Origin: Bacteroidales bacterium
Lineage (GTDB): Bacteria; Bacteroidota; Bacteroidia; Bacteroidales; F082
DNA length: 7,671 nt
Direction: 5' to 3'
Assembly (NCBI GenBank): GCA_016281295.1
Contig: JAEEII010000070.1
Coordinates: 1-7,671 of the forward strand
The notes beneath the pieces were generated by a model that was not told the DNA's origin, made no database searches, and saw nothing but the letters and a program-made list of their open reading frames with translations. A program made the translations under genes and the position numbers. Below, one piece after another: positions 7,179-7,671 of this stretch (its first letter is position 1; every line of letters begins with the position of its first letter).

Positions 7179-7183
7179 AAAAA

Positions 7184-7216
7184 TTCGTAGACCGCAATCC
7201 CACGGTCGTACTTTTG
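7184..7216 (+). promoter_or_regulatory. Probable promoter for the DUF6266-like gene
   Basis: TACTTTTG at 7209-7216 fits the Bacteroidota -7 element TAnnTTTG. The -33 position at the right distance (21 bases) holds TTCG (7184-7187), a 3-of-4 match to TTTG. It is followed by GCATCGTG and, ten bases later, CACG, a possible small stem in the early leader. If used, it gives a leader of roughly 250 nt before ATG 7477, unusually long. The weaker -33 element keeps confidence moderate. Confidence 0.5.
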
Positions 7217-7258
7217 CATCGTGATTCAAGGAGCACGGAAGGCAACAAAGCGACTGGG

Positions 7259-7291
7259 TAGCAGCTGAATAGCACATGAGTAGCAGGTGAG
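7259..7291 (+). repeat. Three imperfect 11-nt direct repeats in the leader
   Basis: TAGCAGCTGAA (7259-7269), TAGCACATGAG (7270-7280) and TAGCAGGTGAG (7281-7291) are contiguous and share TAGCA..TGA. The period is close to one helical turn. They lie in the presumed untranslated leader of the DUF6266-like gene. Confidence 0.6.
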
Positions 7292-7300
7292 TTAAACCCC

Positions 7301-7317
7301 CTGCCTGCTGCAGGCGG
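7301..7317 (+). other. Small GC-rich hairpin in the leader
   Basis: GCCTG (7303-7307) and CAGGC (7311-7315) pair around CTG, extendable by a G-U and a C-G pair to 7301/7317. No T-run follows (the next bases are AAGAAGAAAAGG), so it does not look like a terminator. It may be a structural element of the leader RNA. An AGGAG nearby (about 7327-7331) has no start codon at a suitable distance. Confidence 0.4.
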
Positions 7318-7381
7318 AAGAAGAAAAGGAGATAAGACAATACCACAACTATCTGAAATTGGCGCCAACAAAAACATTTGT

Positions 7382-7411
7382 CTTGAACTCCTTGGACTCC
7401 TTGAACTCCTT
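7382..7411 (+). repeat. 9-nt tandem repeat in the leader
   Basis: CTTGAACTC (7382-7390), CTTGGACTC (7391-7399) and CTTGAACTC (7400-7408) are followed by a partial CTT. The outer copies are identical and the middle one differs at one base. The array lies about 70-95 bases before the start codon of the DUF6266-like gene. Confidence 0.8.
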
Positions 7412-7416
7412 CAAAA

Positions 7417-7465
7417 AACCCTAAAACTTTTAAACTTTTAAACTTTTAAACTACTAACCCTAAAA
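7417..7465 (+). repeat. AAACTTTT array flanked by AACCCTAAAA
   Basis: AAACTTTT occurs three times exactly (7424-7431, 7432-7439, 7440-7447) followed by AAACT (7448-7452). The block is bracketed by two copies of AACCCTAAAA (7417-7426 and 7456-7465). It ends 11 bases before ATG 7477, so copy-number change would alter the ribosome-access region. The A/U-rich, unstructured sequence is typical of Bacteroidota initiation regions lacking a Shine-Dalgarno. Confidence 0.8.
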
Positions 7466-7476
7466 ACTACAAAACT

Positions 7477-7671
7477 ATGTCAAAAAACAATGCAGGCTAC
7501 ATGGGCCAACAGATCGGAAAACTCGGTCCCGCCGTGGGACGTCGCTGGAGAGGCATGAATGTCTACTCGGCGTACCAGAAGTTCGTCAAGGACCGTAAAA
7601 GTGAATCGCAGCTGGCGGTGCGCGCCAAATTCGGTGCTATCACCAGCCTCAGCCGCTGCCTCCGCGGCGCC
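7477..7671 (+). CDS. DUF6266-like small protein, N-terminal part
   Basis: The frame is open from ATG 7477 to the window edge (65 residues seen). The N-terminus carries GKLGPAVGRRWRGMNVYSAY followed by SESQLAVRAKF near residues 42-52. This resembles the glycine-rich GKVGxVVGxxWxG start and the later QLxxRxKF block of the DUF6266 family, small Bacteroidota proteins of unknown function. No signal peptide or membrane segment is visible; the visible part is strongly basic. The gene is divergent from the helicase operon, is noticeably G+C-rich (34 of 60 bases in 7561-7620) and sits behind a long repeat-filled leader. The start is chosen as the first ATG after the A-rich leader; a second ATG at residue 9 would remove part of the N-terminus. 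The family assignment is by memory of the pattern, not by alignment. Confidence 0.72.
   Translation, partial: MSKNNAGYMGQQIGKLGPAVGRRWRGMNVYSAYQKFVKDRKSESQLAVRAKFGAITSLSRCLRGA

Larger units (their letters stand above)
6535..7183. other. Gene-free, repeat-rich intergenic region
   Basis: No convincing coding region was seen on either strand. The open frames here are short, lack recognisable domains and run through tandem repeats whose unit length is not a multiple of three. The first part (6570-6660) is G-rich on the plus strand and includes an 8-base GCGGCCGC palindrome at 6595-6602. From 6662 to 6801 only weak inverted repeats were noticed (for example CCCTTA ... TAAGGG around 6711-6746). 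The rest is taken up by the repeats listed separately. No tRNA, rRNA or transposase trace was recognised. Confidence 0.65.

Noticed and set aside
7108..7377. 89-codon minus-strand open frame
   Set aside because: Overlaps the proposed plus-strand promoter, the T9 tract and the 11-nt repeats, and shows low-complexity, non-protein-like content.
6535..7476. Insertion sequence or transposon remnant
   Set aside because: No transposase or integrase fragment and no clear target-site duplication around the inverted arrays; a MITE-like origin cannot be excluded.

Overview
The window looks like chromosomal or mobile-element DNA from a member of the Bacteroidota (Bacteroides/Prevotella-like). The signs are a textbook Bacteroidota promoter (TTTG, 20 nt, TAnnTTTG) in front of the main operon, A-rich leaders without a clear Shine-Dalgarno, and a rightmost gene that resembles the Bacteroidota family DUF6266. 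The genus cannot be fixed from this sequence.

Left and centre (1-6534, minus strand): a two-gene operon read right to left. The first gene (4360-6483) encodes a 707-residue protein with an N-terminal PD-(D/E)XK-type nuclease fold and a C-terminal superfamily-1 helicase of the DUF2075 / Schlafen-group-3-like type. Ten bases after its stop codon begins a giant second gene (4349 to beyond base 1, at least 1449 residues). It joins a DnaQ-like exonuclease, a cysteine cluster, a RecQ-type SF2 helicase, several winged-helix-like segments and a UvrD-like SF1 helicase in one chain. Its C-terminus lies outside the window. Together the two proteins carry two nuclease-like domains and three helicase motors, all with visibly intact motor motifs. 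This suggests a DNA-processing module, either anti-phage/anti-plasmid defence or recombination and repair. No function is demonstrated by the sequence. The two genes differ in base composition (rows sampled at about 55% versus about 39% G+C), so they may have separate histories.

Right-centre (6535-7476): about 940 bases with no convincing gene but dense in repeats. These are a 13-nt direct repeat, three contiguous 44-nt repeats, four GCTACAGT units, a perfect 44-nt A/T-rich palindrome followed by T9, and three inverted ACTGTAGC units. A probable plus-strand promoter and a long leader follow. The leader holds three further tandem repeats with 11-, 9- and 8-nt periods.

Far right (7477-7671, plus strand): the start of a divergently oriented gene for a small DUF6266-like protein of unknown function, cut by the window edge. 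It is not clear whether it works with the helicase operon or merely adjoins it.
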